A model generated the notes under the pieces. That model saw only the letters and a program-made list of their open reading frames with translations, made no database searches and had not been told where the DNA came from. A DNA stretch of 64,000 bases from Clusia tigrina (lineage: Eukaryota; Arthropoda; Insecta; Diptera; Clusiidae). Within the stretch, counting starts at the first letter, position 1, and each line of letters begins with the position of its first letter. The translations under genes were made by a program, and so were the position numbers. The stretch lies in NCBI GenBank assembly GCA_920105625.2, contig OV050032.1, positions 7,160,129 through 7,224,128 on the forward strand, read 5' to 3'. Of this stretch, positions 12,511 through 26,600 are shown piece by piece.

Positions 12511-14633
12511 TGAGGGCTTTGTGTGGTTTTGCGCTCCCATGGGACAAACTCGTTATTTTTCTGAATGCACACAAACCGCAAAAAGTTATTGCCTACTTTT
12601 GGGGTGTGTGCGTGTGTGTGTCGATAAGACCGATCGTTTCGTTTTATAGAATGGCGACATTAATATTTATTTCAGTAATAAACACAATTTTCTTTATTAT
12701 AGGTTGCCACACCAAATTCTCTTGAGAGCTGTGGCGGGAGATTCCCAGTTTATCGTGACAGTCGTTCGGCATAATTAAATTTATGAAATGGAAAAATGTG
12801 CCCACCCACAGGACTCATTGGGGTCTCTTTTTATTAAATAAACTGATTAAATAAACAAAAATGTTGGGTAAAAAGGCACCAGTAAAAAAACAACAACTGA
12901 AATGGAAACGGAAACAACGCAAAATCCTCAAAGGCGCTCTCACGAGACTTATAAAAATATGCCACTTAACGCACCATAGTCCACCACACAGCGACATGTC
13001 ATCACGTGGCGCACGCGAAGCAACCGCCCCGCCACCCACAAAACATAATTGAAACATTAAATACGCAACGTAGCTGCTCAACAGCGGAATTAATGTCGTC
13101 CGACGCGAATTGTTAAAGCGTTTACGCTGCTCGTCGTGCAGCTGCTTCGCGCAAGAAGATGAAATCCGTCGGACTAAGAGCCATAGCGAGAGAAAGTTAG
13201 AAAGAGAGAGAGAGCGAAAAAGCGCCCGTCCACGCTGGAGCTGTTGTAGCCGCAGTCAGAAGCAGCGCCAAAGCGTTAAAGAGAGATAGGCGCAAAAGGC
13301 AATTTGCATAATAAATACTTTTTGCCGTTGTCCTTTACCACAGACAACAAAAATATTGTCGCACAAACGACTACAGTCGACGGATGGCGGATGGCGGATG
13401 GCAGGCGATCCAAAGAAGTACGAAAAGCGCGCCATACAAAAGTGTTGAGCATGCGCACTCGACTGGCACATGCACATGGTGGTACATGGGTGCCAACGTA
13501 AGCGTCCGAGAGCGGCAAGAAAACACCACACCAAAACAGAAGCCGAAGATGTGCGAGGATATATGCTGCTGTAGTGCACGTAGCAGGCAGCAGTTGCAGT
13601 TGAAAGTTCGAAGGATACGCACGGTTTAGCGGAAAATGGAACATATTTGTTTGCTAGTCTGATGCTGGCAAATTGAATTGAGCAGAGTAGTCAGTGTGCC
13701 AACCACGTACAAAGAGAGAGCCAGCGAGTTATTGTGTATGAGTGCGCGTCCGTTCGAGTGTGTGTTTGTGTGTGCGTGAAAGGAGTACGAGTGCGCCTAT
13801 TTGTAAATGTCAAGTGTAATGTCACAATCCGACAGCGCTTAATCAAGACAGCTGCCACGACCACGAGCAGTGCTGCCGTGGACCAACAGGACCACAGACT
13901 GCATTGCTAAGTGCGCGCGAAGCAAAGCGGAAGCGGAAGTAGGCGAGCGAGCCAGCCACACTGCCAGCGCTGCTTATTTAAGTCCATTTAAAGCGGTCAA
14001 CATTTAACTCCACTAAAATCGCAGGCAAAGAGCTCAAATGCCATTTGGCAGCGAAGCTTAAACCAGTCACGCTTTGTCTCCGATTGCATGCCGACGTGGC
14101 AATAGATCCTCAGCAACTTCCAATTGTGAACTCTTTAACTGACTTTGCGGTGTAGAAAGCAACACGCTTAACTATAAATCTAAATCATCACAGTATTCGA
14201 ATAAATGTGCCAAATTTTAGCTCATCATCTGCCAGTATAAAAATATTTAAACAAACAAAAAATACAACAAACCAAGTAAAAAGCAAACAAAACCAAGTCA
14301 TTATACTTGAATTGATGCAATTGGCGCAATGAGTGCCGCAACTTAATTGAACGCATACAGCCAATTGACTGTTAATTAGAGTTTAACCCACATAAATAGC
14401 AAATCAAACACAAAAGCCGCAGCTAAGCCCACCGGACCCTTACATACGCTCCGTGGAGGGCGTGCGAACTTCGAAGCGTTAATTATCTGAGCGCAGCGCC
14501 AAAGAAAACTGCAGCAACAGCAGCAGCAACAACAACATCAGCGAGATAAGACGCACACACAACGCACAACAACGCAGAACACTGCAAACCCTCAGTAAGC
14601 GACCAGCGGAACCAGCGGAACAAAACAAAAATC
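12511..14633 (+). promoter_or_regulatory. probable promoter and 5' leader region of Dscam2
   Basis: This stretch is poor in transposon sequence and lies directly before the Dscam2 signal-peptide exon. It contains a GAGAGAGAGAG tract near 13204-13216, the kind of site bound by GAGA factor in flies, and a TCAGTG initiator-like hexamer near 13690. The sequence before the start codon, CAAAACAAAAATCATG, is a good fly-type translation context. The transcription start cannot be placed from sequence alone, and there may be 5' UTR introns. Confidence 0.35.
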
Positions 14634-14682
14634 ATGTGGATTAGTTGCCATGTTCTCGCAATTTTGCTGCTTGTGCACTTTG
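14634..14682 (+). CDS. Dscam2: Dscam2 exon 1 (signal peptide)
   Basis: Sixteen codons starting MWISCHVLAILLLVHF form a hydrophobic secretion signal. The exon ends with G before a strong donor, GTATGT at 14683, leaving phase 1. Joined to the acceptor at 46165 it yields HFDGGRGEVFETHLRG. The Drosophila protein likewise begins MWIS and reaches the same AHLRGPGF region (remembered). The exon is too short to appear in an ORF scan. It was found from the signal peptide, the donor and the phase match. Confidence 0.85.
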
Positions 14683-17600
14683 GTATGTTATGTCTTTGAA
14701 GGTTTTTTTGTTGCACGCTTTCCTTTCACTGTTTTTTCACATGTTTTCCCTGCTTATCTTTTGTGTTTTCTTATTTATTTGGCTTTATTTGAGCGTTTGC
14801 TCATAAATTTTGCGTTCGAGCGCGTGTTTGGAATTTCAAAAATGCGCTCCTTACACCGAAAATGCCGGTTTGTTGATTTACGGCGTGTTGTGGCAGCGAT
14901 TTTCCTTGCCGTGAGCGCGCGTAAGTTTTGCTTAAAAGGAGCATCTCCATTTTTTACTGTGGCTGCAAACTTTACGAGCAGACTAGCGCAGTGGGAGGGG
15001 AAGTTGTGAGCCGCAGGTGGTCAAATCCCACTAAATGCAGATTATATTGCATGGTTTTGGCGTGGTTTATGCCAGAGTTAAACAGAGGATCCTTTGTGGT
15101 CGTTGGGGGTATGCCAGAGTTGCACAGGGTGCGTAATTGGAGCGATCGGAAGAGCTCAGCAGTGAGAAATATTCTGAGTTGAGTGGGTTTTCCGTCGCTA
15201 TTCACTGCACGAGATTTTATTGCCTCCCATTTCAAGTCCTGATGGAAACTGATTCCACTTTATATGGCGATTATATCAGGGTTGAGTTGAGTTGGTTCTT
15301 GGCTATCCTTAAAGATTCGCAATTATGAACTCCCACCACAACAAGATAATGTCAATTGGAGCGATCGGAAGAGCTCAGCAGTGAGAAATCTACTCTGTTG
15401 AGTGGGTTTTCCGTCGCTACAAATTTTTACTGCCTCCCATTTCAAGTTGTGATGGAAACTGATTCCACTTTATATGGCGATTATATCAGGGTTGAGTTGA
15501 GTTGGTTCTCGGCTATCCTGAATCTTCGCAATTATGAACTCCCACCAAAACAAAATATGGATATAAGACTGTGTGCCCAAGTAATGAAATTTGGAAAAGA
15601 GGTTCTAAAAAGGCAAGTATGATCGACTTCGAGAAGTGCATTTTTAATATGCCCACTTTTATTGTCAATATCGTGTGTTTATGGACGAAATTTCTATTCC
15701 ATTACCTTCGATTCAGGAAATAAAATATGAAAATAGAGAGTTCCTCTATTTCATGAATCTTTCGTGTTTAAGGCCGAAATTTCTATTCCATTACCTTCGA
15801 TTCAGCCAATAATATATCAAATTAAGAAGTTTCTCTATTGCATGAATCTTGCTCGTTCTTTCACTTCTGTAAAGTGGACACACCCCTTCTCTAGATTATG
15901 TGTTTAACTGCCTCTTTAAGTACTGAGGAACGCCCAAAAAGGTATGGCAGTCTTTGAGTGACGTCCACCAAATGCCTCCCAATGCTATGCAATTTTTCTT
16001 AATATCCTTCATGCAAATAGGCATTTCGGACTGGAATAAAATACCGAATTTCACTTCTTGAGTTTGTTATTCCATTAATCTGTGGAATTTTTTGTGCCAT
16101 CCAGTTTATTGCTTTAAAGGAAATTCAGGATTTTCCTCCTCATACTCTGTTTTTATGAAGTCCTCACATACATATTTCAGCCATTTAAGTCGTGAGGTCC
16201 GACTTAATGCTACTCAAACACTCCTTCGGCTGATTTCTAGAATCATCCGACATCGGTGCTACCCATGTCGAATATGAACAAATGTATTCCATACCTAATC
16301 AAGTAGTCACGGGTCGGTACTTGAACCTTAATTGTATTATATTGAACCTTAAAATTTATCGGCTGGAATACATCCTATAAAAATCATCTGGTTTCACAGC
16401 AGTGTCACGCGATTCACTCATTTGGTTTCTAATAAGTTTCAGTGTAATCTACGCCCACTGGTTTCATTAGAGACCCAAAGTTCCCCATGCGATTTGTTGG
16501 CACTTTAATGTTAGCAAAAATTTAGGGTTGTTTTATAAACTCTTCGAGACGACATGGCAGTCTGCAAGGAAGTAAGCACTGATTTCAATGTTGACGTTAC
16601 AGAGTTGTGTCGGAAGATGATAAAATTGTAAGTAGGCATACGAGTATATTAACAGAAAATAGTGATAAAATGTTTAGGATGTTTAGAATGTTATTCTGGA
16701 CGTTAGAATATCTTGAAAGTCGTCAGTTGGAATCGTGAAAAAACATTATTATAATTGTTAATAAAATTATACCTTACAGCGTCATTAGTTATGTCTGCAA
16801 AAGGTTTCAGGGAATGAGCACTATCAACTACGACTTTCGACTCGGATTTCCATCTGCGATCCCCCGATTGTGAGACTAGCAAGTAAAGAATGGAAGGAAA
16901 AGCATTCCACATATGATCGGTATTTATGCCTCGGTTATCAACAAGGAAAGTGGGAATGTTGAAAACATTTTAAATTGGTGTGGAATTTGTTAACTGCTTC
17001 CAGGGTGTGGCCGAAGGAATGCATGTCCATTTACTCACTATGATTCGTGAGAAACAATAACAATTTACAATCCACCAGGCTCATCCAATAACTTAGTTCC
17101 CATTCATCTCACACGCTTGCGATTTAGCTTCGATCAAAAAGGAACTTATTTTGTAGCCAAGTGGTCTTGTGTGTGGTGGAGTGTCTGTATTCAGTCAGGA
17201 CTCATTGCTCTTGTGATCCTATGACCTCTTTAAACATGCTGCGTAAAAACCTATGAAAGTAGGTTGCAGTGTGTCAGGTTCATCTTCTGAGGCTTCAATG
17301 CAAAAATTATGAACAATTAGTTAATAACGAAAGGGAGATATGTGGGTCCCACACATACAAAGTAAGAGATGTAATCAGAAACACGCCTATTATTCCTCTT
17401 CCAGTAGTACATTCTTGTGTAATGTAGAAATGCGGTAATGAGCGGATAGTTTAACTGTTGTCTACCAGGTAATATTTCTCCACTCACTGTTTAATATCCA
17501 GATGACTGTTTTATATCCTGATCACTGTTTAATATTCCGATGACTGTTTAAAATCGAGATGCCTGTTTAATATTCCGATGACTGTTTAGTATCCAGATGA

Positions 17601-20600
17601 CTGTCTAATATCGAGATGACTGTTTAATATTCCTATGACTGTTTAGTATCCAGATGACTGTTTAATTTAGAGATGACTGTTTAATATCCTGATGACTGTT
17701 TAATATGCAGATGACTGTTTAATATCCTGATCACTGTTTAATATCCAGATGACTGTTTAATATCGAGATGACTGTTTAATATCCAGATGACTGTTTAATA
17801 TTCCGATGACTGTTTAGTATCCAGATGACTGTTTAATATCCAGATGACTGTTTAAAATCGAGATGCCTGTTTAATATTCCGATGACTGTTTAGTATCCAG
17901 ATGACTGTTTAATATCCAGATGCCTGTTTAATATCGAGATGACTGTTTAACATCCTGATCACTGTTTAATATCCCGATGACTGTTTAATATCGAGATGAC
18001 TGTTTAACATCCTGATCACTGTTTAATATCCCGATGACTGTTTAATATCCAGATGACTGTACGCAATAATTATATGAAAGTTGTGTAGGTTTCTCTAGTT
18101 TCATGTTTTGCTGGCACTTTCTTCGTAGAAATTAGCAGGGAACTTTTCCACGTTCAAGAGAACTGCTCGGAAATTCGGGAATTGTTCGCTTATATCCTGC
18201 AAAATAAGTTCGCCAACATCTGTGTTCGTGATCGAACTTGATCTGTGTCTTTTTTCGCATTACTGATGAAATATTTGCTGCTGAACTCCGCACACTTCTA
18301 TTCCATTATTTTACACGAAATGGAATATATCGCCCCTGCATAAGCATAGGAATGTATATATACGATGACCCTGCTTCCCGAGTCCCTAAGTCGTGAGTTA
18401 ATATGACAAACAGCTGACGGTAGTCGAAGGAACTCAAAATTTGTCACTCTCGAAAGACTCGCATATATAATAAACAATTTGATCCACATCCTTACGAAAT
18501 CTGTTGGAATAGTTTGTAAACTTAGCGGGAATTTTCTAGAACTTTCGGATTGATTTAATGGATGTTTGATTTTTAGAACTTTGAGTGTGATATCATTGCG
18601 CTTTTTTCAGCGGTAGGGTTCTCCGTACAAATTGAATGTCTATATTAAAGCGAGAGTATCTCTACAAGTTGGCAGTGACACTTGAGTGGAGGTAAATTTG
18701 TGTATTTTGCTCTTAGTTTGCTTCTACGCAGAATTCTGTTGCTAAGCCGTATTCAAATGAGGTTCACATTTAAATCTCGTATCGTTTGGAATAATCACAT
18801 TTCCAGCATTTCACATACGCAGCTGTAACACGCAGGTCACAAGAATTAGCACAGAACGCTCCTCCAATCCAGGTTGCCACTGATGTCCATATTAATACAC
18901 ACTTTGCTCTTCCCCCCTCCTGCATCAATTAAATTACATCGATGTGCCAATTTGCCGTTGGGAAAATTAGCACAACTCTTGCTCTCCATGTGCGTGTTGA
19001 ATTCCAATCAATATAAAGTCAGATTAAGCAAAGGATCAAATACGAGTAATCAAAATGTGTATTTATCCGAAAATATGCTTATTACATTGCTCAGTTTGCC
19101 AAATGGGATGTTGCTGCTGCAGTATCGACGAGGTAACTGGCCCATTAATATTTATTATCACAACTCTGGAGAATGGGCTCACACGGATGTGCATGTTCTG
19201 TTAAGAGTGCTTTAAGGAAACGTTGATACGATTATTTACAGATTAGGAGATATGCACACTGTTGTTTGTGGATTCATAAGCACTTCAAGGCACTCATAAG
19301 CTTTTGTTTGCTTATTCTGTAGTTGAGTTTAAATAACTCTCGTGCTGCTGGAGGAAGCGGTCTTCTACTCTACGGTGCAGGCGCCATTTCTGGCATATCC
19401 ACAGATTTGGGCTTCTTTTAAATTTTATCATTTTTCTTTTATTCTTCTTTTTAAAGCAGGTGTGCGAAACTTTTTCAATTACCAACAAAATTAATAACAG
19501 TTTGGTAAAATTACAAAGGAAGCCGCAACTTGGGTGGAATTTGCGAAAGGAACCAGGACAACAATGCACAGCGTTGAGCAAAATCAATATTTAATGTAAT
19601 CTCTGGTTGTTTGCATGGATTTTCTAGAGTGTTTTTTCATAGAACTCATCATGAAACTATTGCTCATATTGTTCTCTACAGTTCAGTTATACATCCTGAT
19701 ATATCCAATATGGCTATGACGGGCACTCAATTTGTCTTTTGTTCCCATCTTTTGCATATGCGAATAGACAAACGTCAGATTTCTGATGCGTTCAGTAGGT
19801 TTGGCGAATAAGGGACCACAAATTAGTTAAGCTGAGACACACACACACTCACACCCACCCACTCACACCCAAACTACTACTTGAATAGATTCAATATTGT
19901 GGAAGACCCGCTGTGTCCGACGTGCCGCGTGAGTGAAGATGCAGGACACATCATCTACGCCTGTCCAAGGTTCGAAGCAAATCGGTGGATATGGAAGGCG
20001 GTGACTGGGATCCATCTCACTGGGGCAGATCCATCTCACCTGGGCGAGAGCAGCCCTGGCCGGAAATGAGCTGCGGTGTGTAGAAGTCTGGAGATGTAAA
20101 GTTATTTTTGTTCTACAATTCGATATGTGGGATCAGGGGGATGGACCCATAACCATCTACCCTTGTCCGTCTCATTCCATTGTCTTTGCCACTTGGGCAT
20201 CATTTGCTCTGTGGACTCTTCTATTTCCGCCGTCGTTGGTCTTTCACATTGTGTTTTATATAGATAGGTAGGTAGGTAGGTAAAGCGGCCGCCCGAAGGG
20301 CTCACTTATTCCAACATTGACCACTTGTGATACTGCATGAAATATTAAGTCCCATCCCTTTCAAAGGTCCAGCCATTTGGAGCTTTTAATGAAGCAGTTG
20401 ATGGAGCTAATCTTTTTTTTTGAGATATCTCCCAAAGAGTCCAGAAAGTAGTCGCCTAGGAAAGTGCGTCTCCTTCTGGACAGCTCTGGACACGTACATA
20501 ACAGGTGTGCAATGGACTCTTCCTCGTCCTCGTCCATGCAACTTCTGCAGAAATCGTTAGAGGCAATCCCCAGCCTACACCCGTGAGTACCCAGGGTCGT

Positions 20601-23600
20601 AGGTGTGGTCAACTTTGTACGAATCGACACAAATGACTGAGCCCCGGCTTGATACATTCGTACATAACAGGTGTATAATGGGCTCTTCCTCGTCCTCGTC
20701 CATGCAACTCCTGCAGAAGTGTTTTATATAGTTGACCCAATCTCTCCGTCCTTATTGCAAACAGCGGCTTTCTCGCTCTTACAGCAGCGGCCTCTTCCGA
20801 CACAGTTCTATATGCACTCACAAGCCTTAGAGCGTTAATCCGCATTGCTTTCTTGAGAGGCTTAAGAGCCATGGAACTTGTACTATATATCCGTTGGGAG
20901 CATCTGAAAGAAGTCTCCAATATATTATTTTTCATTGCGTTGGGAGCATTTGAAAGTCTTCAGTCCGGTTGAATGTGGTTCCAGAGTAATGGCACAGAAC
21001 TGGCATTGCTCCCGAAAATTCGCTTTCAAACAGAGGCTATCTGGAGTCTATCTATGCATTGATCATGAAGCAGATGCTACAGCCTCTGACAGAGATGTGG
21101 CTACTGATTTTTTCAATCCTCACTCGTAAGGCTTTCAACGTATGTGTGCATCGTCTGAAAGTAGGCGTGACATGTATAGATTTGAGTGCTGAGTTCATAA
21201 ACCGACCGATGAGGTTATTAAAGGATGAGTTTATTTTGACTCTTTCGGATTGTTAACCGCCGACAACGCGGTGCCTTCAAAATCTCAGTTTAGGATTTTG
21301 GGACGTTGCAAATTTATTAAATATTAAAATCCAATTTAAATTCAAAGCGATTCAATTGGTTCCCCGACAAACTATGACTAGATAAACCCCCCACAGTTTC
21401 CGTTGTAGACGTGAAGGAAGCGGGCTCCTTAAAATCATCCATTTCCATCACAAATTGAATTTTCCAATTTTATATTTTTATTGCATTCAATAGAAGAGCA
21501 GAGGCAAAAATGATAAACCGTATGCCCAAAATAACACCAACGAGCCTAATATGCGAGCAAAATCACTGTGTAGGGGGAGGGGGTGGCATATTTCAGCGAG
21601 CTGTAAGCACACAAAAATAAAATTCACTAAATTCCAGCAGCAATCACAACTCGCCGGCTCACTCGCAGCACAATTCCCCATGGAAATGTGTGCGACTCAC
21701 ACTAATTCACGTGTCGGCCCCGCCTAAACCGATTTGTATGTAATTTATTTGCTATGTGAAAGCGTATCCGGCAGCCCCGTTAGCGGCGGCAGCCGTTTCA
21801 GTGCCATTCTAGGGCCACGAATTCTAAAGTACGAGTATTTCGTCACCCTTTGCCTTATCGCACATACCGACGCAGCGCGTACACATTCGTGTTGCCGCAT
21901 TCCCAAGATTTTATCGCTCTTGTAGTTTTGTTAACAAAGCATGCCACATTAACATGCTGCACAGCTACAGGCGCGTATGTGGGCGAGCGTGAATGGGAGC
22001 TGGGTAAACGCGTGTGTGTGTGCGAGCGCTGCTAATATCCTTTTGCTTTGTAAGGGAGCGCGCATTTTCCCCATACGCAATTATTTAAGTATTTCTATTA
22101 ACTTACAATTGGAACTTTCAACATTTTCCGCAAAGGGAAAGGAATGTGAAGGGAATCCAAAACGTACTTCTCTGCGAGCGGCTTAAGGGGAAGAACCCCT
22201 TTGGCAGCGGCGTTCCATGCGCCAGCGAAACGAGTGCTGTATAAGTATGTGGCTCCTCGTGTGGGGAAATATGCAAATGAGATGTGTAAAAAATATGAAT
22301 ATGAGAGTTACACTTTATGGCGAGGGAGCCAGCCGCAAGTGGGCGAAGAGCCAAATTTCGCATTATTACCAGCCATTTATATGCAAATGAAATCTATTGT
22401 GCATCATAAAAGGGAATTGTTTGTTGTTGTGAAATTTGTCGCCATTCAATTGTTGTGACACTCTCGGATGCGATGATGACAAAATGATGATGATGGCTAG
22501 ATGAGTTGACGTAGGGCAAGGAAGCAACAAGCAAACAACGCGGCAAGCAAGCAACCCAGCCAACACCAGACGCCTAAGCCAGCGGAGCAGTTAGAGAGGG
22601 TGGCACTAATTCACGCTCTGCCTGCTCGTAATGGAGCAATTAAAATTTGATTTGATTTATGCCGCACCCATCGGATCACAGCAGAGCTGGTTTAATTAAA
22701 ATTTTATTCAACCAGCATTCATAAAATAATATTAAAAATTCATACAAAGCAAAGCGTTTGGCACAGTCGCTGAGTTGTGCCAGTGCAGCAAAATGAGACG
22801 ATTCAAATGCGTACACAGTGCTAAGGAACACTCTCACTGCCAGCCTCTGTGGCAGTGCTGAGTGAGACATTTCAGAAAAATACAGAGACCTGGAGAGTCT
22901 GTGGTATCGGACATTCTTCTTAGAGAGACGCAAGTGTATTATGTCGAAGCCTCTGGCAGCCTCTAGGATCCTGTGGAATTCTGTTTAGCCTAGTCTTCTA
23001 AAGCTATTGAAAGCATCAGAAGTCTTTAAGGTATCTGAAGTATCCCAAACTATTTCACGAGTCTTCTCTTTCAAACTCTTTTGGAGCCACTGCAGAGTCT
23101 GAATATCTATTTAAGAAGATGCAGAGCCTGTCCCCAATCCCGTGTCAATGCCGGTTGGTTCGTCTGCTTCTGCTGCTGCTGCTTGTGCCGCTACTTGCTT
23201 GGGCGGATGATCCTTACAAAACACCCCACAACGCTCACTACACAGAAGCGAGGAGTTCGGGGTTCGCGACTGGGACCAGGTCCTCTACCACTCGCTTCCT
23301 CCGCTCTGGGAGTATCTGGGAGCCCTATTGAAGTGTCTGAAATTCTGTTTAGCAAAGTGCCAGTCTTCTATTTCAAAGCTTCCGGCTGTATTTGGAGAAA
23401 AACCTTAGTCCTTTTCTTATAGGCTGCTGGAAGCTGAGATTCTGAAACGCTGCAGACTTCTCTATAAGGTTGGGTGTGTCCTTGTTTAACCTGTTTGGCA
23501 TATTTTTTGCTGAATTATTTGATTACAAAGTATAAAACGGTGAAATGTTGGGTTAGTGTAAAAGTGGTGGTCATCCTTGGATAGTCGTGGTCATCCTTGG

Positions 23601-26600
23601 ATAGTCGTGGTCATCTTTTGATAGTCGTGGTCATCTTTTGATAGTCGTGGTCATCCTTCGATAGTCGTGGTCATCCTTGGATAGTCGTGGTCATCTTTTG
23701 ATAGTCGTGGTCATCCTTCGATAGTCGTGGTCATCCTTCGATAGTCGTGGTCATCTTTTGATAGTCGTGGTCATCCTTGGATAGTCGTGGTCATCTTTTG
23801 ATAGTCGTGGTCATCTTTTGATAGTCGTGGTCATCCTTGGATAGTCGTATCACCGCTGTTAGTGCCAGACGCCGGGTAAATGAGAAATGGTTTGTTTTGA
23901 CCTGCCTTTATATTTGCGTAGTTTTTGTAAAAGTTGCGAATTGACAGACCCAGTCCTTATTTACACGAATACAATGTCCGGTTAGTAGTCTTTATAGTGT
24001 GCTGGAATGTCTTTAGACCAGATCTGACCCGGAATTTGCCAGTTGTTTCTTTCAAACTTTGTTTTAAACTAATGTGAAAATGTTCCAATGAGGAATTAGA
24101 TCTTACGATTTGCATAATTTCCGCTAATTAATTGCTTCAAATTTTAGCGGCTGCGCCAAATCGTAGAGAAAACCCACCAGAAACAGATCGACACCCATCA
24201 TCTCTTTGTCGACTAGAAAGCTGCTTTCGATAGCCCGATAAGGGATTGCTTATAAGCCACCAAGTCTGAGTTCGGTATTCCTACAAAGCTAATATGGCTC
24301 TGTAGAATGACATTGAGCAATACGTCCAGTTTTGTCAAGGTAGGAAGTGACCTCTCCGAACCATTTAATACCGTGCAAGGTTTCAGACAAGGCGATCCAC
24401 CATCGTGCGAGGTTTCAGACAAGGCGATCCACCGTCGTGCGAGGTTTCAGACAAGGCGATCCACCGTCGTGCGAGGTTTCAGACATGGCGATCCACCGTC
24501 GTGCGAGGTTTCAGACAAGGCGATCCACCGTCGTGCGAGGTTTCAGACAAGGCGATCCACCGTCGTGCGAGGTTTCAGACAAGGCGATCGATCCACTGTC
24601 GTGCGACCGCTTCAATTTCACCATGGAAGGGGTACTGCGGAAGGCAGGTGCTCAACGGAATGGCACTATTTTCTACAAAAGTGTCCAGCTACTCGCATAT
24701 GCTGAGAACATCGACATCATTGGACGTTACAAGCGAGATGTTGCTGCTGCATTTTCTGCCATTGAAAAAGAATCAGCGAAAGTGGATATGACGGTGAACG
24801 AGGGCAAGACAAAGTATATGCTGTCCACCATCAAGGATACTCGGCGTTTAGGATCCCATGTTACAGCGGACAATTGAACTTCTGAAGTTGTCAAGGAATG
24901 TACATACCTTGGCTGCGCCATTAACACCGAAAGCATCATCAGCCTGGAGATTAAACGAAGAATCACGGTCTTACTTTGGGCTCAGTAAGCAAATGTGTAG
25001 TAGAGCTCTCTCTCTCGACCAACAAAACTGACACTCTACAACACGCTCATCCTACCCGTGCTCTATGGCTCAGAAGCATGGGTCGTGTCGCAGACTGATG
25101 CAGCCGCAGAGGAAAATTCTTCGCAAAATCTTCGGTCCTGTTCGTGTCGGCGACGACTACCGTATTCGGATGAACCATGAACTGTACGAGCTCTACGCTG
25201 ATATTGACATAGTCAGACGCATCACTATACAATGTCTGCGCTGGCTTGGACATGTCGTGCGTATGGATGAAGAAACTCCAGCGAAAAAGGTGTTCGAAGC
25301 GGAAGCCGCTAGACGACGACTCAGGGGACGACCATGCCTGCGATGGAAGGACCAAGTCGAGGAAACCCGCACAATGCTTGGTATAACAGATTGGAGAAGT
25401 CGTGCTCAAAGCAGAGGCGCCTGGCGAGCGCTGTTAAGCTCGGCCGTAACCCGATAGCGGGTTGTTTCGCAGATTCTGTGATTAGGCCACGAAAGTAAGT
25501 AGGTAGGTAGGTACGTAGGAGTGGACGCCTAGTTTGTGGCCCATTGTGATATCACGGTGTGGCGCCGTTCAAGCACTGACTAAAAAGGTCTCTTACTTGG
25601 GATGGTGATAGTCTGCGCCAGGACAGCGCCAAACTAAGTGAGTAAGTGCTGTGGTTCTCTCCAGTTCGTTTTACAGATTAACGTTCGTACGGGTAACATA
25701 CCTAACTAAGATTAGTGCTTAGGTTTGGTGTTCCACTTACAAGTAAGCTGCAACACTCTTTCATTGTCGTTGCGTTGGGAGCAAATTGTCTTCTCACGCT
25801 ACGTGAAAGCAGCTCCTATTTCCGATCTATTGTCACAATTTCGTTCGAAAAGTTACGCATACGCAAAGAGAAAACTTCCTTTACTAGTTCCATCCCACAG
25901 CGCAACTTCAAAGGTGACAAGTGGCTTCCTCAGAGTTTTTCGAGCATTTTCACAACTGGAAATTGGACATTTTGCCGGTTCTCTGAGACGTGGTCTGCCT
26001 TTGGTCACATATCATTCGCAAAGGCACAAATCAGTGCGCCGTGCCACAGATTCTTGCTTGTCATAAAGTGTGCGCAGATAATTAATTGCCTGCAAAATGT
26101 GATAAGTTTTCTATTCCGTTTTTTTAATAGCACGTACAAAGATCGAACTGGAAGTTCAACTAAACGGGCCTCAATTAAAAAGTGGTGCCACTACCAATGA
26201 CTTTACGCTTGTTGGCTACTTTTTAGATGGCTGTATTTTCATTATTAAAGTCGGGATATTGCGACCAGCGTGAATACTTTGCAGCAGTACACCAAGGGTG
26301 ATTGAAAAATTTTTGCTTTGTTGCGTGCAATCGGCGACAAGCATTAATTACGAGTGTTTGGCTTTATTGCTTCTTGCTGCTGCTGCTGCTGCTGCATGGC
26401 GGTGACTTTCTATTGAACCAGAGAGTGTGTCCATGCCAACAGTTTCCAAGAATTGAAACACATTATTTCAATTTGCAGACAATCTGAAAGTTATAAGAGT
26501 TATGGGAGCAGGTAAGGGTATAGAAGTTATTAACCGGGTGTGGTTCGCTCAGGCAGAGCACACTTGTAAATATAATGTGAGCAATGATGCTTGTGTAACT

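Noticed and set aside
14984..15030. tRNA-like A box (TAGCGCAGTGG) and B box (GGTCAAATCCC)
   Set aside because: The boxes are about 35 nt apart instead of about 44, and no acceptor or anticodon stem can be formed. Probably chance or a very old SINE relic.
17486..18060. regular repeats that might suggest a CRISPR array
   Set aside because: Head-to-tail units without unique spacers, in a eukaryotic intron.
23119..23331. alternative signal-peptide first exon for Dscam2
   Set aside because: No donor of phase 1 follows the signal peptide, whereas the exon at 14634-14682 fits phase and known N-terminus.
23564..23850. 20-bp repeats that might suggest a CRISPR array
   Set aside because: There are no spacers. 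It is a simple minisatellite.
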